Below are positions 8,380 to 19,548 of a stretch of DNA of 64,000 nt, one piece after another (position 1 is the first letter of the stretch; the number at the start of each line of letters is the position of its first letter). The notes beneath the pieces were generated by a model. That model was given only the letters and a program-made list of their open reading frames with translations. It ran no database searches and was not told the DNA's origin. The stretch lies in contig CM061141.1 in the NCBI GenBank assembly GCA_030789695.1, positions 194,691,689 through 194,755,688 of the forward strand, in the 5' to 3' direction. This DNA is from Scilla litardierei (taxonomy: Eukaryota; Streptophyta; Magnoliopsida; Asparagales; Asparagaceae). The translations under genes were made by a program, and so were the position numbers.

Positions 8380-11300
8380 TTAATACTTTTGCATGGGATG
8401 GATTTGTTCGTAACTGTGAGAATTAAGCTTTGGGGCCCATAATTAACTCCACCATCCAGATGAATTAACTCCACAGCTACTTTGCTTAGCTTTAATTGCT
8501 CTTAATTCACCATGAAGTAAAACCATAGTAGTTAGTGATAAATAACTAAGCTTAGAGATGTATCCGATGAAAATGTTTAGTGGAAACAAAAATAGATGCA
8601 TCATGTTTAAGAATGATGTTTATTAAATTTTATTTCTGAACAACAGAAATGAATCACAATCAAAAAATCATTCTTAGAAACACCCTGTCATTGAACAGTT
8701 GTTCTTCTTATATTTGCTTTGCTATTGGTCTCTGTCTATTCTGTAACATAGATATTCTTGTGTTTGGGGCCATTGCATAATCCAATCCCGGCCCTTCATC
8801 AATAATCCAAGCATCAGGGGCTATTGCTTGCTTCCATGTAATAAATCACTATGGAGAAAAATGAAAACATAAAGAAAATGAAATCAGGAAAATGAAACTT
8901 AAAGTTCCCATCAAATCTATATAATCTTATGCAAATTTCAAATTTATTTGAAGTTCAGATTTCATTGCATGGCTTTTTTGTGGGGAGGGAATTCTGACTT
9001 TTGAGAGTGATTGAGAGAGAAGATGAGATGAATGTATTAGAAACCTAGAGCAGAATGGATACAAAAGTCCAAAAAATCACATAATGAATGCATAAAGCAT
9101 TCAGACGATCCTTTACCATAGCAGAGAACTTACCTTTGATCATCATTAGTCCAATTAAGATGCTATCAGTAGCAAATTTTCAGTAGCAAATTTCACATTT
9201 AAAGCAATTTTCAGTTGCAATTTTCAGTTGCAATTTTTAACCAATTTTCAGATTTCAGTAGAAATTTCAATAGAAAATTCATGTAGCAATGTTGAGCATT
9301 CCTCTTACATTCATGTTGAGCAACTAAAATCATGTAACTAAAATCCTATTCAATAGTGATTTCAGTAGCAATTTCACATTTCAGTAGCAATTTGCTAGGT
9401 TGTGTTTCAATTTGATTATCAAATGAAATCCTCAGATATGGAGCATTAGCCTCAGATATGATTTGATAATCCTCAGATTTGATTTGATTTGAAAATCCTG
9501 AGCAATTTGATTAACTAAGGATTTCATTATATTCAAATGAAATCAATCCTCAGATTTGATTTGATAATGTTCAAATTGAATACACATTGATATTATAATG
9601 TTCAATTAACTGAGGATTATCAAATAAAATCCCCAGATATTATAATGTTCAAATTGAATACAATTTGCTAATGCTCCACATAATAATGCAAATACAACTG
9701 CAAATCCTCAGATATTAGAATGCTTCACATTTCAGTAGCAAATTTCTGTTTTGCATATGCTAATATCAAAAATTCTAATGCAGAACTCCAGCAATGGAAA
9801 CCAGAATTTTGTAGTCCTAGGATTGATCCAAAACAAAAAAGCTGCACTTTGCGTAGCTCAATGAAATAAATCAAAAAAAGCAAAGTGCAGCTCTCACCAA
9901 ACAGGTTACTGGATTTGGGTCCACGTTGCGGCTCTCACCTTCAATTCAAGCTCCACGTTCAATTCAAGCTCGCACATTCAATTCAAGCTCCACGTTCAAT
10001 TCAAGCTCTCACATTTAAGCTCCATGTTTTTGAATGCAGCTCTCACATTCAATTCATGCTCCACGTTGCGGCAATTGCAAATTCGAGCTCCACGTAGCGG
10101 CAATTTCAAGTTCAAACTCTCACCTGCTGAGGGTGACAAAAATTTAATGAAACAAATCAAAAAATTCAAAAAAAAAGTTTAAGCGCTCACTCGATTCCCT
10201 CCAGCAGATGTGGTTGAGGAGGCGAGCAAATGAGGTGAGGTTAAGGATGAGGGTGAGGAGGCATATGGGAAACCAGAACTCCTCTTGCAATGGAAACCAG
10301 AACCCAACGATTCTCTCCAACAATTCTCTCCAGCAAGCAATTCTCTCCAACAATTCTCCTCCAACTATTTTATAACTTCCCTCCAACAATTCTCTCTAGC
10401 TAGCCTCCTCCAACAATTTTATAACTTCCCTCCAAATACTCCCTCCAACGTATTCCCTCCATCATTTCCCTCCAACTGTTTATAATGAGCTAATCAGTGT
10501 TCAAATTAGGAATGGAAACCAGAATATTATCATGTTCAAATATCGCCTGTAAATGAACAAATCAGAGCTATAACATTCAATGTGAGAGCTTGGGTTTGTA
10601 CTATAACGTTCAATATGAGAGCTTGGGTTTGTCCTGTAAATGAATGGTAATAGTTTGAATACATCACAGTTTAAACTTTTTAAGGTTTATAATGTACATC
10701 AACACTGATAATGTACGTTAACACTGATGTCTAATTTACAGGATAATTTAATCACATATCGCCTGCAAATGTATGGTAACAGTGCAACATGTTAATATTC
10801 TGGTTTCTATTGCTAACAGTGCAATATTCAAGCAGTTTCTCAACATCATTAACAATAGCAATAATATTCTCACACTGAAACCAGAATATTATCATATTTC
10901 CCTCCAACTGTAAATAACTCAAAGGGTGAGGAGGTTTATAATGTTAAAATTTAATGGTAACAGTGTAAGCAATTCTCTCACACATTATAATATTCCCTTC
11001 ATCATCACAGTTTAAACTGAATATAATGTACATTAACATTAACATTGATAATGTACATTAACACTGATTTTCTCATTTACAGGATTAGCTCATCCTTTTT
11101 TTGATACCATTAAAACTGAGCTAATACATTTGATACTATTAAAACTGTGGCTTCTCAACATCATTTTCTACAATTTTTTGTCCTGTAAAAATGAGCTAAT
11201 GAGCTAAATCTTGGGGTTGGGTTTGTCCTGTAAAAATGAGCAAATGAGCAAATGAGCAAATTCTCAACATCATTTTTTAACATTTTTTTGTCATGGAAAA

Positions 11301-12070
11301 ATGAGAAAAACTAATTGATAATCACCTGGTCAATCTGAACTAAATACTGTGAAAACGGAACTGAACCAATTCAAAAACCCAAATATTTGATTGAAACAAT
11401 TGATTATACTGCAAAAAGAAATTAACAAAGCTAATTGATTATACTGCACAGCTAATCAATTATCTTTGTTTTAAAGTTACCTGCAAAATCTTAATGGATG
11501 GGGTTACCTGCGAAATAAATCAAAAAACCAAAAAGAAATTAACCAAATTTTGTAGGATGGGGTTACCTACGAAACAAAAACCACAATTTGTAAATATTGT
11601 GAATCTTGCATACCTTAGCTAACATTGGGGATGCCCATTGAGACAAATCATCGAGCATATTGAGTGCATATCGAAACTAACAAACTAATGTCTTGCCAAA
11701 TCCATCACCCAGCAGCCGAAGCTTCAGACTAAAATGTGAGAGAGAGGCCTTGAGCGTGAGCATCAAAGACATGTGTAATAAGAAGGAACCCAGAAGAGCA
11801 AGAAAACCTTCTGGGCGCCTTGAGCAGCAATGAGAAGGAACCCGGCAAACAACTTTTTCAGCCATCAAGAAAATACAAAAAACAACAAAATTTAAATAGT
11901 GAACCAATAAATTCAAACCTTTAGGAGCATCGCGATGTAATCCTTGGCGTTCTTGCTCTCTGGCTGCTGGCGATGTTGGCATGTCGGAGAATCTCTTCCT
12001 TCTCATTGCACTCTCAGTCAAAGTCGACATCTTCTGGGTTCTTTCCCCAATTCGAGCAAGAAAACCTTCT

Positions 12071-12072
<2 letters not shown>

Positions 12073-12110
<38 letters not shown>

Positions 12111-12151
12111 CCTTTAGCATGAGCAGCAAAGAGTCTTCTCCTTTTCGTGTT

Positions 12152-12200
<49 letters not shown>

Positions 12201-12250
12201 GGTTCTCCTTTTCGTGTTTGGGGGCAGGGGGCCGAGAGAGAGAGAGAGAG
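12073..12250. repeat. (GA)n microsatellites in three blocks
   Basis: Pure GA runs lie at about 12073-12109, 12153-12196 and 12234-12250, separated by duplicated unique sequence (TTCTCCTTTTCGTGTTTGG occurs twice). Just left, at 11975-12060 on the minus strand, is a possible exon ending at a donor-like AAAGGTTTG. I cannot identify it. Confidence 0.9.
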
Positions 12251-12399
12251 TTTGGGTCAGCTGAATATCCCCCCTTCTGTTTTCAAATACAAATTTCAAA
12301 ATTTTTAAGTTTTCAAACCAAATCAAATTTTTCCCCAAGTTTCCCCCCAAACTTGTTTGTCCTAGTCATCAAAATTTAAAATCTCATCTCTCAATTTCT

Positions 12400-12578
12400 C
12401 ATGCATTATACAAAACATACCCACTTACACATATCCAAATTCTCTTATCCATTATCTCTTAACCAATTTATCTTAGATACAACAATACACATATCCACAT
12501 TCTCTTATCCATTATCTCATAACCAATTTCTCTTGTCCAATATCTCTTGTTCAATTTCTCTTGATAACATCCCTCTTT

Positions 12579-12581
<3 letters not shown>
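12400..12581. repeat. short tandem-like repeat (CTCTTATCCATTATCTC)
   Basis: An AT-rich block of about 55 bp, including ACACATATCCA and TCTCTTATCCATTATCTC, occurs twice (about 12427-12480 and 12486-12536) with degenerate remnants after it. No coding signal. Confidence 0.6.

Positions 12582-12637
<56 letters not shown>
12582..12637. repeat. (TA)n microsatellite, tail of the minus-strand LINE
   Basis: A pure TA run of about 56 bp directly follows (minus strand) the LINE 3' UTR, whose AATAAA is at 12660-12655. It is nearly the same length as the tail at 443-499. Confidence 0.95.
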
Positions 12638-12638
<1 letters not shown>

Positions 12639-12831
12639 GAGTAAATGGGAAAACTTTATTAATATCAAAACATATACAAATGTATACACTAGTTTGGTTT
12701 GGAGGATAACAGGAAGAGAGGAGACAGGGCACAAGCGCCGTCACCCCTTACATCCTATCATCAACCAAATCTACTAGCTTCTAATGAAGAGGAATCAGAA
12801 ATCTGAATTCCAGCATATATAAACGTACAGT

Positions 12832-14061
12832 TTAGCCAGCATCAATAAATCCCCAATTGGAAAAAGGGGTGATATCAGAAGCCTTCTCAGTATCAATATT
12901 GCGAAGGGAAATGGGGACATTCGTCGCAATATCTTCAAATAGTTCAGTTCTTCCAATTTGGGTTCCTTCAAAACCCCTTTTATTGCGCTTCTTCCATAGG
13001 TGCCATACCATTGATGCCAAAACTGCTTTAGCAAGTACTCCAACAGGATCCGTTTTATTGTAGCGGCATAGGATCGGGTCACATGTACCTGAAATAGTTG
13101 TTGGGATGGCCCCCGTGTAACCCAGTTTCAGCAGGCTCCTGGTTAGAATATACCGGGAGTATTCACATTCAAAGAACAAGTGATTAATTGTTTCAGTGAT
13201 ATTTTCCTTGTACAGGGCACATGATTTGTCCATAATGATTCCTAAATTGTATAACCTGGCTCTTGTGGGAAGCTTCCCACGAATGGTTCGTTACAAAGCC
13301 AGTGCCATTTTGGGCATATGATGTGCATGCCAAACAAGACCATAATAGGCAAAAGGTGGCCTGGAATCCCTGCACCTGTGCCATGCTGACCGAAATGACT
13401 AATTAGGAGCTGGTATCCAATGCCAACCATCAACACCCTGTCATATGGAGATAGGCCGAAGGATAGGAAGCAGAGGCCGGATAATTTCATCATCAATCCA
13501 ACCCCCCTCCGACCAAAATTCACTGACATGAAACAATTCTGTTCCAGGGGCAGGAGAATGGAGAAGATAGAGGGGACCCTTAGGGTGACAATTATCAAAC
13601 CAAAAACAGGTGGAAGAGCCATCAGTTATCGTATGTTTAATGAGCTTTTGAGATAAAATACGTTGTCTAAGAAGAAACTTCCAGGTTCCAGATTGAGTTA
13701 GCGTAACCTTAGTAAAGTAAAACCCAAAATTTGCAGCATCATAATGGCTATGCATATATTTCGCCCAGATACTATCAGTGGAAAGTAATCTCTAGGTCAA
13801 CCGAACCCCTGAGGCTACGTTCAGATCCTCCAGTAATCTCAGTCCCAACCCCCCTCTTTCTTAAGGGTACACTAATCCTTCCAGGCCCAGCAGTTAGACT
13901 TGCCCCAGATAAACTTCCTGCAAGCAGAGTTAATTGTACGAATAACGGAAGGGGGCAGACTATAAGCTTGCATCCAGAAGGCAACCATACCGTGAATAAC
14001 GGTGTGAACCAATTCAATTCTTACAGAAGTAGAGAGAAGCGTCGATGACCAACCTAGAAGC
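12832..14061 (-). pseudogene. LINE ORF2, 3' half (end of RT and zinc-binding tail)
   Basis: Directly after the E1 junction the frame reads SVRIELVHTVIHGMVAFWMQ and RTINSACRKFIWGK, the block after the RT palm in plant LINEs. It continues through several stops and frame changes into the zf-RVT domain, best seen at 13233-12832 (HLFFECEYSR, then MVWHLWKKRNKRGFEG). The tail matches the plus-strand LINE at 1-264. At least three frame changes and several stops make it non-functional. Confidence 0.8.
14057..14061. repeat. target site duplication GAAGC of E1, left copy
   Basis: GAAGC precedes the TG of the left LTR and is repeated exactly at 24798-24802 after the CA of the right LTR. Five-bp duplication is typical of LTR retrotransposons. 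Confidence 0.95.
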
Positions 14062-14308
14062 TGACGTGCGTCTATATTTCATATATTCACGCACGTTTTC
14101 TTTTGTGTTTCTCCGTGTTTTTCCGCCGTCTCTTATTCGTTTTCGTATATTTTCCCGTTTTCTTTCACTTTTCTTTGTTTGTCCATGATTGCAGGAGTTC
14201 GACCACGTAGGGGACGTTTTATGATGATATCCCAAGTCCCCGGAGCAACGGGAGAAGTCACGCGTGATCCAGGGGGTCAAACGGTGAAGTATTCATCTTT
14301 CAGCCCCT

Positions 14309-14678
14309 CACCCGGTCGGTTGGTCATCTCCAACCGATCGGGTGATGCACGCGTGCACCAACCGGTCGCTACCGCAGCTCACAAAGAAGTCACCCGACCG
14401 GTTCACAGACCGGTTCTGCGGGCGGCTGTTCTCTGTTTTCTCGAGCAGAATTCCAACCGATTGGGTGACTCTCACCCGATCGGTTCATCTGTAGCTGAAG
14501 AAGATGAGCTGAAGACACGGGCGTTCAACCGGCCGACTCACCCGACCGCTCCAAGATCCAACCGGTCGCTTAAGAACTCACCCGATCGGTTCATGAGATC
14601 GGGTGAAAACTCGCCGTTTTCTGTAATTTATCTGTAACGGATCAACCGATCGGTTGACTTGTCACCCGATCGGTTGAT
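14309..14678 (+). promoter_or_regulatory. E1 U3 palindrome array (ACCGATCGGT units), 5' LTR
   Basis: About a dozen units built on a self-complementary core ACCGATCGGT, flanked by CA or CC on one side and TG on the other, plus diverged forms (ACCGGTCGG, ACCGACCGG). The two nearest the TATA box (14643-14655 and 14664-14678) are the most regular and about 21 bp apart. The position immediately upstream of TATA suggests transcription-factor sites. The factor is unknown. Confidence 0.65.
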
Positions 14679-14687
14679 CCGAAAATC

Positions 14688-14695
14688 TATATATA
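14688..14695 (+). promoter_or_regulatory. TATA box of E1 5' LTR
   Basis: TATATATA follows the last palindrome by about 10 bp. The copy in the 3' LTR is at 23866-23873. Confidence 0.7.
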
Positions 14696-15625
14696 GGACC
14701 CCTAGGGTTCCAGAAACGGGAGAGTTGTATTTTTTTACTGTTTCATTTCCTTGTGACGGCTGTAATTGTTACTCTTAAGTAAGTTTTCAGATCTTTCTAA
14801 TTTTTTAGTATTGTCTTTATTACTCCTTTACTTCCGCATTGCAATTGTTTGATTATGATTCTAACGGTAAAATTTCATTTAGATTGCTTTTTCATGAATT
14901 TTTGTGAGTAGTTCCCAAATCTGGGATTTTGGTGGAAACCCCTTCGGGGGCTCTTCCTGATGCGTCCATAGGGATAGGAAATCGATAGGGAGTAGGAATC
15001 TAACGGTTACGCGGGGCGTTTCATTGTCATCGGCGGGAAAAAGACCGCCTTTGACCGTCGGGCCAAGGGGGGATAAACTTGGCGGTTGACTCCCTAGCCA
15101 AAGCTCACGCCTTTAGCGTTGGCGCCGAACCCTAGCACGCGGGAGTGGCAGGATGAGACGTCGGGAGATATCGTTGCGGACTTAGTGCTCCCGGGATCGA
15201 TCAGTGTTTATGGACACGGGAGTGCCCACTGATCGAATCCGGGAAGTCTGGTGTATCATCCTGGGCACCGACCGGAATATCGGGCCCATGGGACGCCGGT
15301 ACCACTTTCAGAGGCAACGTCTCACCATTAGACCCTAATCCCGATCGCTATCCATACCCGTAGGCTGTATCAGCGAGAGTCTCTCGTCGGGTCGGAAACC
15401 AAAGTCCCGGGTTTACTTTCTTTTTGTCCATACGCCTTCATTTCCTTTCGTGACAACCAAACCAATTCGGGCTAGCTCGCCCCTCGGGGTGATTTAGGTC
15501 CTACCTGACCCAAGCACAACCTCGCCTCCCTGAGTTCGATATTCCCGCACCACTTCACTAACCGTGAAACTTGCGGTAGACGACACCGCGCCGCCGCGAC
15601 GCAAGCGGGGCGCCGGTCAAGTTTA

Positions 15626-15643
15626 TGGCGCCGTTGCCGGGGA
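15626..15643 (+). promoter_or_regulatory. E1 primer-binding site (tRNA-Asp)
   Basis: TGGCGCCGTTGCCGGGGA begins six bases after the LTR. It is complementary to the 3' end of plant tRNA-Asp, the usual primer of Athila-lineage elements. Confidence 0.85.
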
Positions 15644-15819
15644 GGCAACGTGCTTGATATTCTAGGATCTCTTGAACCCTCGTGTCTAGCTCACATCCCT
15701 ACCTCGCGATAATTTTCGCATTCTCCTTTTTTTCTTTTTCTTTTTGTTTTTCTCATTTTTATTTCTTATTTTATCTGTTTCTTTCCCACTTGTCGCTTCA
15801 CGGGTGTTTGTTGTTTTTC

Positions 15820-17577
15820 ATGCGCAGGAGTTCAAGGAGTCTTGACGACTTGATTCCCCTCGATCCGGAGATTAACGCCACCCTTAGGCGTTTGGCCGCC
15901 GAGAAGCGAAGAAGAGAAGATCCCGAATCCATGGAGGAGAACACCCCACCTCACAAGTCCCTGCTGGAGTACTCGATGCCCTCCATCGAGTCAACTTCCG
16001 CCATCCGATCTCCAGCTATTGCGACCCAAAGCTTTGAGCTGAAGCCGTCTCTAGTGACATGGATCCAGCAGGACCAGTTTGCGGGTGCGCCCATGGAGAG
16101 CCCGATAGAGCACCTGGACTCCTTCTTGGAGAAGTGTGACACCTTCCGAATTAATGGTGTCACTACAGAGGCTATCCGTCTGAAGCTGTTCCCCTTCTCT
16201 TTGCGGGACAAAGCCAAGCAATGGTTAAGGGGGAAGGACCCCAATACTTTCAACACCTGGGAGAAGCTCTCCAATGCTTTTCTGACGAAGTTCTTTCCTC
16301 CGGGGAAGACCATGAAGTTGAGGAGTGAGATCTCCTCCTTCTCCCAGGCCAGCCACGAGTCCTTGCATGAAGCTTGGACGAGATATAAAGAGATGCAAAG
16401 AAGATGCCCTCACCATGAGCTTCCGAAGTGGCAGATTATCAATCTGTTCTACAATGGGTTGAGGGATGACCTTAAATCTTCTATGGACGCCGCGGCTGGG
16501 GGTTCCTTCATGTCTCGAAGCGAGGAAGATGCCGGGAATATTCTGGAGAACATGGCATCCAACAATGAGCGGTGGTGTGACGAGAGAGCCACACCAAGAA
16601 CTGGGGGTATACACAGAGTCGAGGACGTCGACAAACTTTCAAGCAAGTTCGACTTGCTTTCGACCCAGATCTCCGCACTGATGGTAGGAGCCGGTGGAGC
16701 CAGTACACAGCAAGTTTCTGCAGTAGAGTCCGAATTCCTTGGGGAGTTCGACGGTGGTGACATCTCACCACCGTTGGATCAGGCGAGCGCGCTATTTTAC
16801 AACCCCACGGGGAATGCGCCGTATCCGCCAAGGACAAATTCCAACCCGACCTACTCTCCCAACAACCGGAACCACCCGAATTTCAGTTACCGCCCACCAT
16901 TTCAGCCCTCACCGCCTCAGCAGCCGCAGCAACAAATTTATCAGCCGGCTAGACCACCGCAGAATCAGGGTCAGCTGCAACCGTTTCAGCAGCAACCTCA
17001 GCAACAAACTTATGCCCCCAGGAATCAGCAGCCGTTCCAGCAGCAGCAGTATGGCCAACAGAGGGCCGTCTCTCCGGTTGAGTCTCTCTTGACTCAATAT
17101 AATACCAACCAGGAGAGGATCAACCAAAAGCTGGAAATGGGCCAGCGGACCCTCACGGACCAAGTAACCCAGCTGGGGTTACAGGTGGCGAACCTTGCAA
17201 GGTCACAAAACCAATTGCCGCCACAACCGGAGGTGAACCCGAGGGGAGCAACACAAACATCGGCACTCGTGCACGAGCACGCGAATGTGTCCGCTATCGT
17301 TCTGAGAAGCGGGACACAAATTCCTACTAGAGTGCCCCCTAGCAACCCGGAAGCACCATTGGTCGGTGAGAGACCGACTGAAAAATTAAATGACACCGGT
17401 GCTTCGTCATCAAATCCCATGACTCCGGAGGGAATGTCTGAAGATGAGAAGAAGAAGGAGGAAGAGAGCCCAAGAGTGTATAAACCCGTTGTGCCATTTC
17501 CACAACGGTTGGCTCAGGCAAAAATTGATGAGAAATATGGGAGGTTCTTCGCCATGGTCAAGGACCTAAGCCTGTAA
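15820..17577 (+). CDS. gag: E1 Gag (Athila-type capsid protein)
   Basis: This is the structural protein that packages element RNA into virus-like particles. I chose the ATG at 15820 (MRRSSRSLDD), giving 585 residues. The upstream in-frame ATG at 15682 would add a Phe-rich stretch encoded by poly-T and is less likely. A splice-acceptor-like GCGCAG lies just after 15820. The retrotransposon gag domain spans about residues 70-220 (ESPIEHLDSFLEKCD, AKQWLRGKDPNTFNTWEKLS, FFPPGKTMKLRSEI, INLFYNGL). A Pro/Gln-rich linker follows (about residues 330-420), and no CCHC knuckle is present, as usual for Athila Gag. The frame ends at TAA (17575-17577), directly in front of the protease region in the same frame. 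Confidence 0.85.
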   Translation: MRRSSRSLDDLIPLDPEINATLRRLAAEKRRREDPESMEENTPPHKSLLEYSMPSIESTSAIRSPAIATQSFELKPSLVTWIQQDQFAGAPMESPIEHLDSFLEKCDTFRINGVTTEAIRLKLFPFSLRDKAKQWLRGKDPNTFNTWEKLSNAFLTKFFPPGKTMKLRSEISSFSQASHESLHEAWTRYKEMQRRCPHHELPKWQIINLFYNGLRDDLKSSMDAAAGGSFMSRSEEDAGNILENMASNNERWCDERATPRTGGIHRVEDVDKLSSKFDLLSTQISALMVGAGGASTQQVSAVESEFLGEFDGGDISPPLDQASALFYNPTGNAPYPPRTNSNPTYSPNNRNHPNFSYRPPFQPSPPQQPQQQIYQPARPPQNQGQLQPFQQQPQQQTYAPRNQQPFQQQQYGQQRAVSPVESLLTQYNTNQERINQKLEMGQRTLTDQVTQLGLQVANLARSQNQLPPQPEVNPRGATQTSALVHEHANVSAIVLRSGTQIPTRVPPSNPEAPLVGERPTEKLNDTGASSSNPMTPEGMSEDEKKKEEESPRVYKPVVPFPQRLAQAKIDEKYGRFFAMVKDLSL

Positions 17578-18555
17578 ATCCCCTTCTTGGAGGCAATCGA
17601 GACAATCCCCTCCTATGCAAAATTCTTGAAAGATTTGGTGACCAAAGGGTCAAGAAAAGAGAAAGTGGTGCTGACGGCAGAATGTAGCGCTCTTATCCAG
17701 AGGGATAACCCGCCAACGCTCAAGGACCCGGGGAGCTTCTCTATCCCTTGCACGATCGGGGCTGTGAAGATTAATCGTGCACTCGTCGATCTAGGAGCGA
17801 GTGTTAGCTTGATGCCCTTGTCGATGTACAGAAGGATAGGAATGGGTGATTTGGAGCCCACCGGGATGACCCTACAACTAGCTGACCGGTCGGTCAAATA
17901 TCCGGTGGGAATTGTTGATGATCTCCCCGTGAATGTGAGAGGGGTGCATGTGCCCGTGGACTTTGTAGTCATGGACATGCCCGAAGACGCACACACCCCC
18001 ATTATCCTGGGACGGCCTTTCATGGCCACTGCTGGCGTTCTTATAGATGTGAAGAACGGAAAACTCTCCTTGAACGTCAGCGGGGAGAAAGTTGAGTTTG
18101 ACCTGGGACTATCCATGAAGCACCCCGACCCTCCTGATGACCTCCGGTGTAATTTTCTTGAGATAGAAGAAGAAAAGGCTGTAGAGGAGAGCTCCTGGGA
18201 GATTCTCCTGAGAAACCCCCCCGATGACTTGGGGAATTCTGAAGATGAAGAAGGCCCCGAAGACAAAGAAGCTGCTGGAGGACCGAGTGCAGCGAGAACG
18301 ACCCCTCCCGGGTTCCCCAAGACTCCTCCTGCGAGGAGAACCGGGAAAGAGCACACGGATCTCACTAAAGACGAGGTCCGGATCTTGAAGAAGATGGCGG
18401 GGAGCGCCAACGCCAAGGAAAAGCCCCCGGATCTCAAGAACAAAGGGTGGGTAGTCGAGCAAGTATTTTTCCAGCCGCTTACTACTCCAAGCGCCTTCAG
18501 CTCCAGCGAGGAAGAGATGCCGAAATTTGGGCATCACCCGTATAAGCCACCATGA
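17578..18555 (+). CDS. pro: E1 retropepsin-like protease region, in frame after the gag stop
   Basis: This aspartic protease is expected to process Gag. It is in the same frame as Gag and separated only by a TAA; its first codons (IPFLEAIE, then SYAKFLKDLV) continue the usual Athila Gag-Pro linker. There is no nearby ATG, so expression needs readthrough of TAA or the stop is a recent mutation. The active site is LVDLGASVSLMPLS (DLGAS instead of DTGAS, normal in this lineage), followed by the flap region and IILGRPFMATAG. The C-terminus is acidic and Pro-rich, ending at TGA (18553-18555). Normally RT would follow here; it does not. Confidence 0.8.
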   Translation: MPFLEAIETIPSYAKFLKDLVTKGSRKEKVVLTAECSALIQRDNPPTLKDPGSFSIPCTIGAVKINRALVDLGASVSLMPLSMYRRIGMGDLEPTGMTLQLADRSVKYPVGIVDDLPVNVRGVHVPVDFVVMDMPEDAHTPIILGRPFMATAGVLIDVKNGKLSLNVSGEKVEFDLGLSMKHPDPPDDLRCNFLEIEEEKAVEESSWEILLRNPPDDLGNSEDEEGPEDKEAAGGPSAARTTPPGFPKTPPARRTGKEHTDLTKDEVRILKKMAGSANAKEKPPDLKNKGWVVEQVFFQPLTTPSAFSSSEEEMPKFGHHPYKPP

Positions 18556-18601
18556 GCATCTCTTGCGGGCGTCGAGCCAACGACGTTAAACAAGTGCGCT
18601 T

Positions 18602-18619
18602 CATGGGAGGCAACCCATG
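18602..18619 (+). other. hairpin after E1 pro (CATGGG...CCCATG)
   Basis: A perfect 6-bp stem CATGGG/CCCATG encloses AGGCAA, 47 bp after the pro stop. A GGGAGGCAACCC hairpin after gag-pro is, as I recall, recurrent in related plant elements. It may influence RNA processing or translation of the next ORF. Confidence 0.5.
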
Positions 18620-18754
18620 TTCTAAACTTTTTCTCAAAATTTTAGCGTTATTTTTTTTACTTTATTTTCTCTATTTTTATAACTAAAATCAGCCGCGAGG
18701 ACATCCGTTCGAGGACTTAATCAAATCTCTTGGTTTTTGCAGGAAACAAGCCTC

Positions 18755-19118
18755 AACCGATCGGGTGACATCTCACCCGATCGGTTGGGACGTATCAGAT
18801 ACATGCCGAGATCTGTCCCCGAATGAACCGATCGGTTGAGTAACGAAGAGACCGGGTGGCAGACCGGGTGAGCTGGGGAGAACTCTCGGGAAATTTTGGG
18901 GAATATCAACCGATCGGTTGAGTTCGAGCACGATCGGTTGACACGACCGGGTGAGCAGCCCTAAGTTCTCGAGAAATTTAGTGGAGCGGCCAACCGATCG
19001 GTTGACAAGTCAACCGATCGGTTCGCCTGTAGCATTTCTTCGGCAAAATTTTCGACCTAACAGTCAACCGACCGGGTGACAAGTCACCCGATCAGTTCGA
19101 CTTAAAACCCTATAAATA
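18755..19118 (+). promoter_or_regulatory. internal promoter-like block: palindrome array plus TATAAATA
   Basis: The LTR's U3 design is repeated inside the element. ACCGATCGGT-type palindromes occur around 18755-18787, 18823-18840, 18907-18945, 18990-19022 and 19062-19100, and TATAAATA follows at 19111-19118. A 430-bp C-rich leader then runs to the ATG of the third ORF at 19549. This predicts a subgenomic transcript for that ORF. Confidence 0.6.
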
Positions 19119-19548
19119 CCCCCCGACACCCGCTCGTTTCCGCCCTCGCCCGATCACAAATCTCGCCGTCGATTCGCCTTCCCCTCTTTGCCAACAACCG
19201 ATCTTCACTCCCCCACGCCCTCTACTCCTCCATTACTCCCACTCTCCACCTCCTTCATCAACCCCTCCATCATCTACACCATCTCTCTCCTCCCACACCG
19301 GATTTTTGACCTAATTTTCCCCAATCCACCCCCATTTCGAAAATTATTGCCGAAGGAGTTCGCCGCGGCTCCAAGCTTCTCTCGCTGAACAGTGAGGGGA
19401 CATCAACGAGCAAGCTCCACCACAGCAATTGGGTAAACTCGCTCCTAAGCCTATTTTATACATTTGCCCTACTTATTGTGCTTGCTCGTTTGTTTGTGTT
19501 AGTGTGCATCCACGATTTTTGCACTAATTCTTGCTCACACTCACACAC

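Larger units (their letters stand above)
7541..11999. other. AT-rich region, no gene recognised
   Basis: This is long AT-rich DNA without a convincing reading frame. A minus-strand piece near 8830-8750 translates as a plausible exon (WKQAIAPDAWIIDEGPG) but I cannot assign it. Short interspersed words dominate: CAATTTTCAG/TTTCAGTAG at 9160-9400, CCTCAGAT(AT)TGAT at 9430-9720, AATTCAAGCTC at 9945-10100, CAACAATTCTC at 10310-10450, and TGTCCTGTAAA with GAGCTAAT at 11100-11300. These resemble slippage-derived low-complexity DNA or Helitron filler. Confidence 0.5.
14062..15619 (+). repeat. E1 5' LTR (1558 bp)
   Basis: TG...CA bounded. U3 holds a dense array of ACCGATCGGT-like palindromes (14309-14678), then a TATATATA box (14688-14695) and leader sequence. 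Compared with the 3' LTR it carries T or A at all nine differing sites where the 3' copy has C or G (one of the nine is A/C), and most lie in CG context. Confidence 0.95.

Noticed and set aside
11981..12379. 132-codon frame full of Arg-Glu repeats
   Set aside because: It is the translation of (GA)n microsatellites; no domain.
12401..12744. Frames with Tyr-Ile repeats on both strands
   Set aside because: Translation of the (TA)n LINE tail.
14309..14678. CRISPR-like regularly spaced repeats
   Set aside because: Palindromes with irregular spacing and non-unique spacers in an LTR U3 of a plant element; not CRISPR.
17613..18443. 276-codon minus-strand frame opposite E1 pro
   Set aside because: Shadow of the protease region; no domain, and the plus strand has retropepsin motifs.
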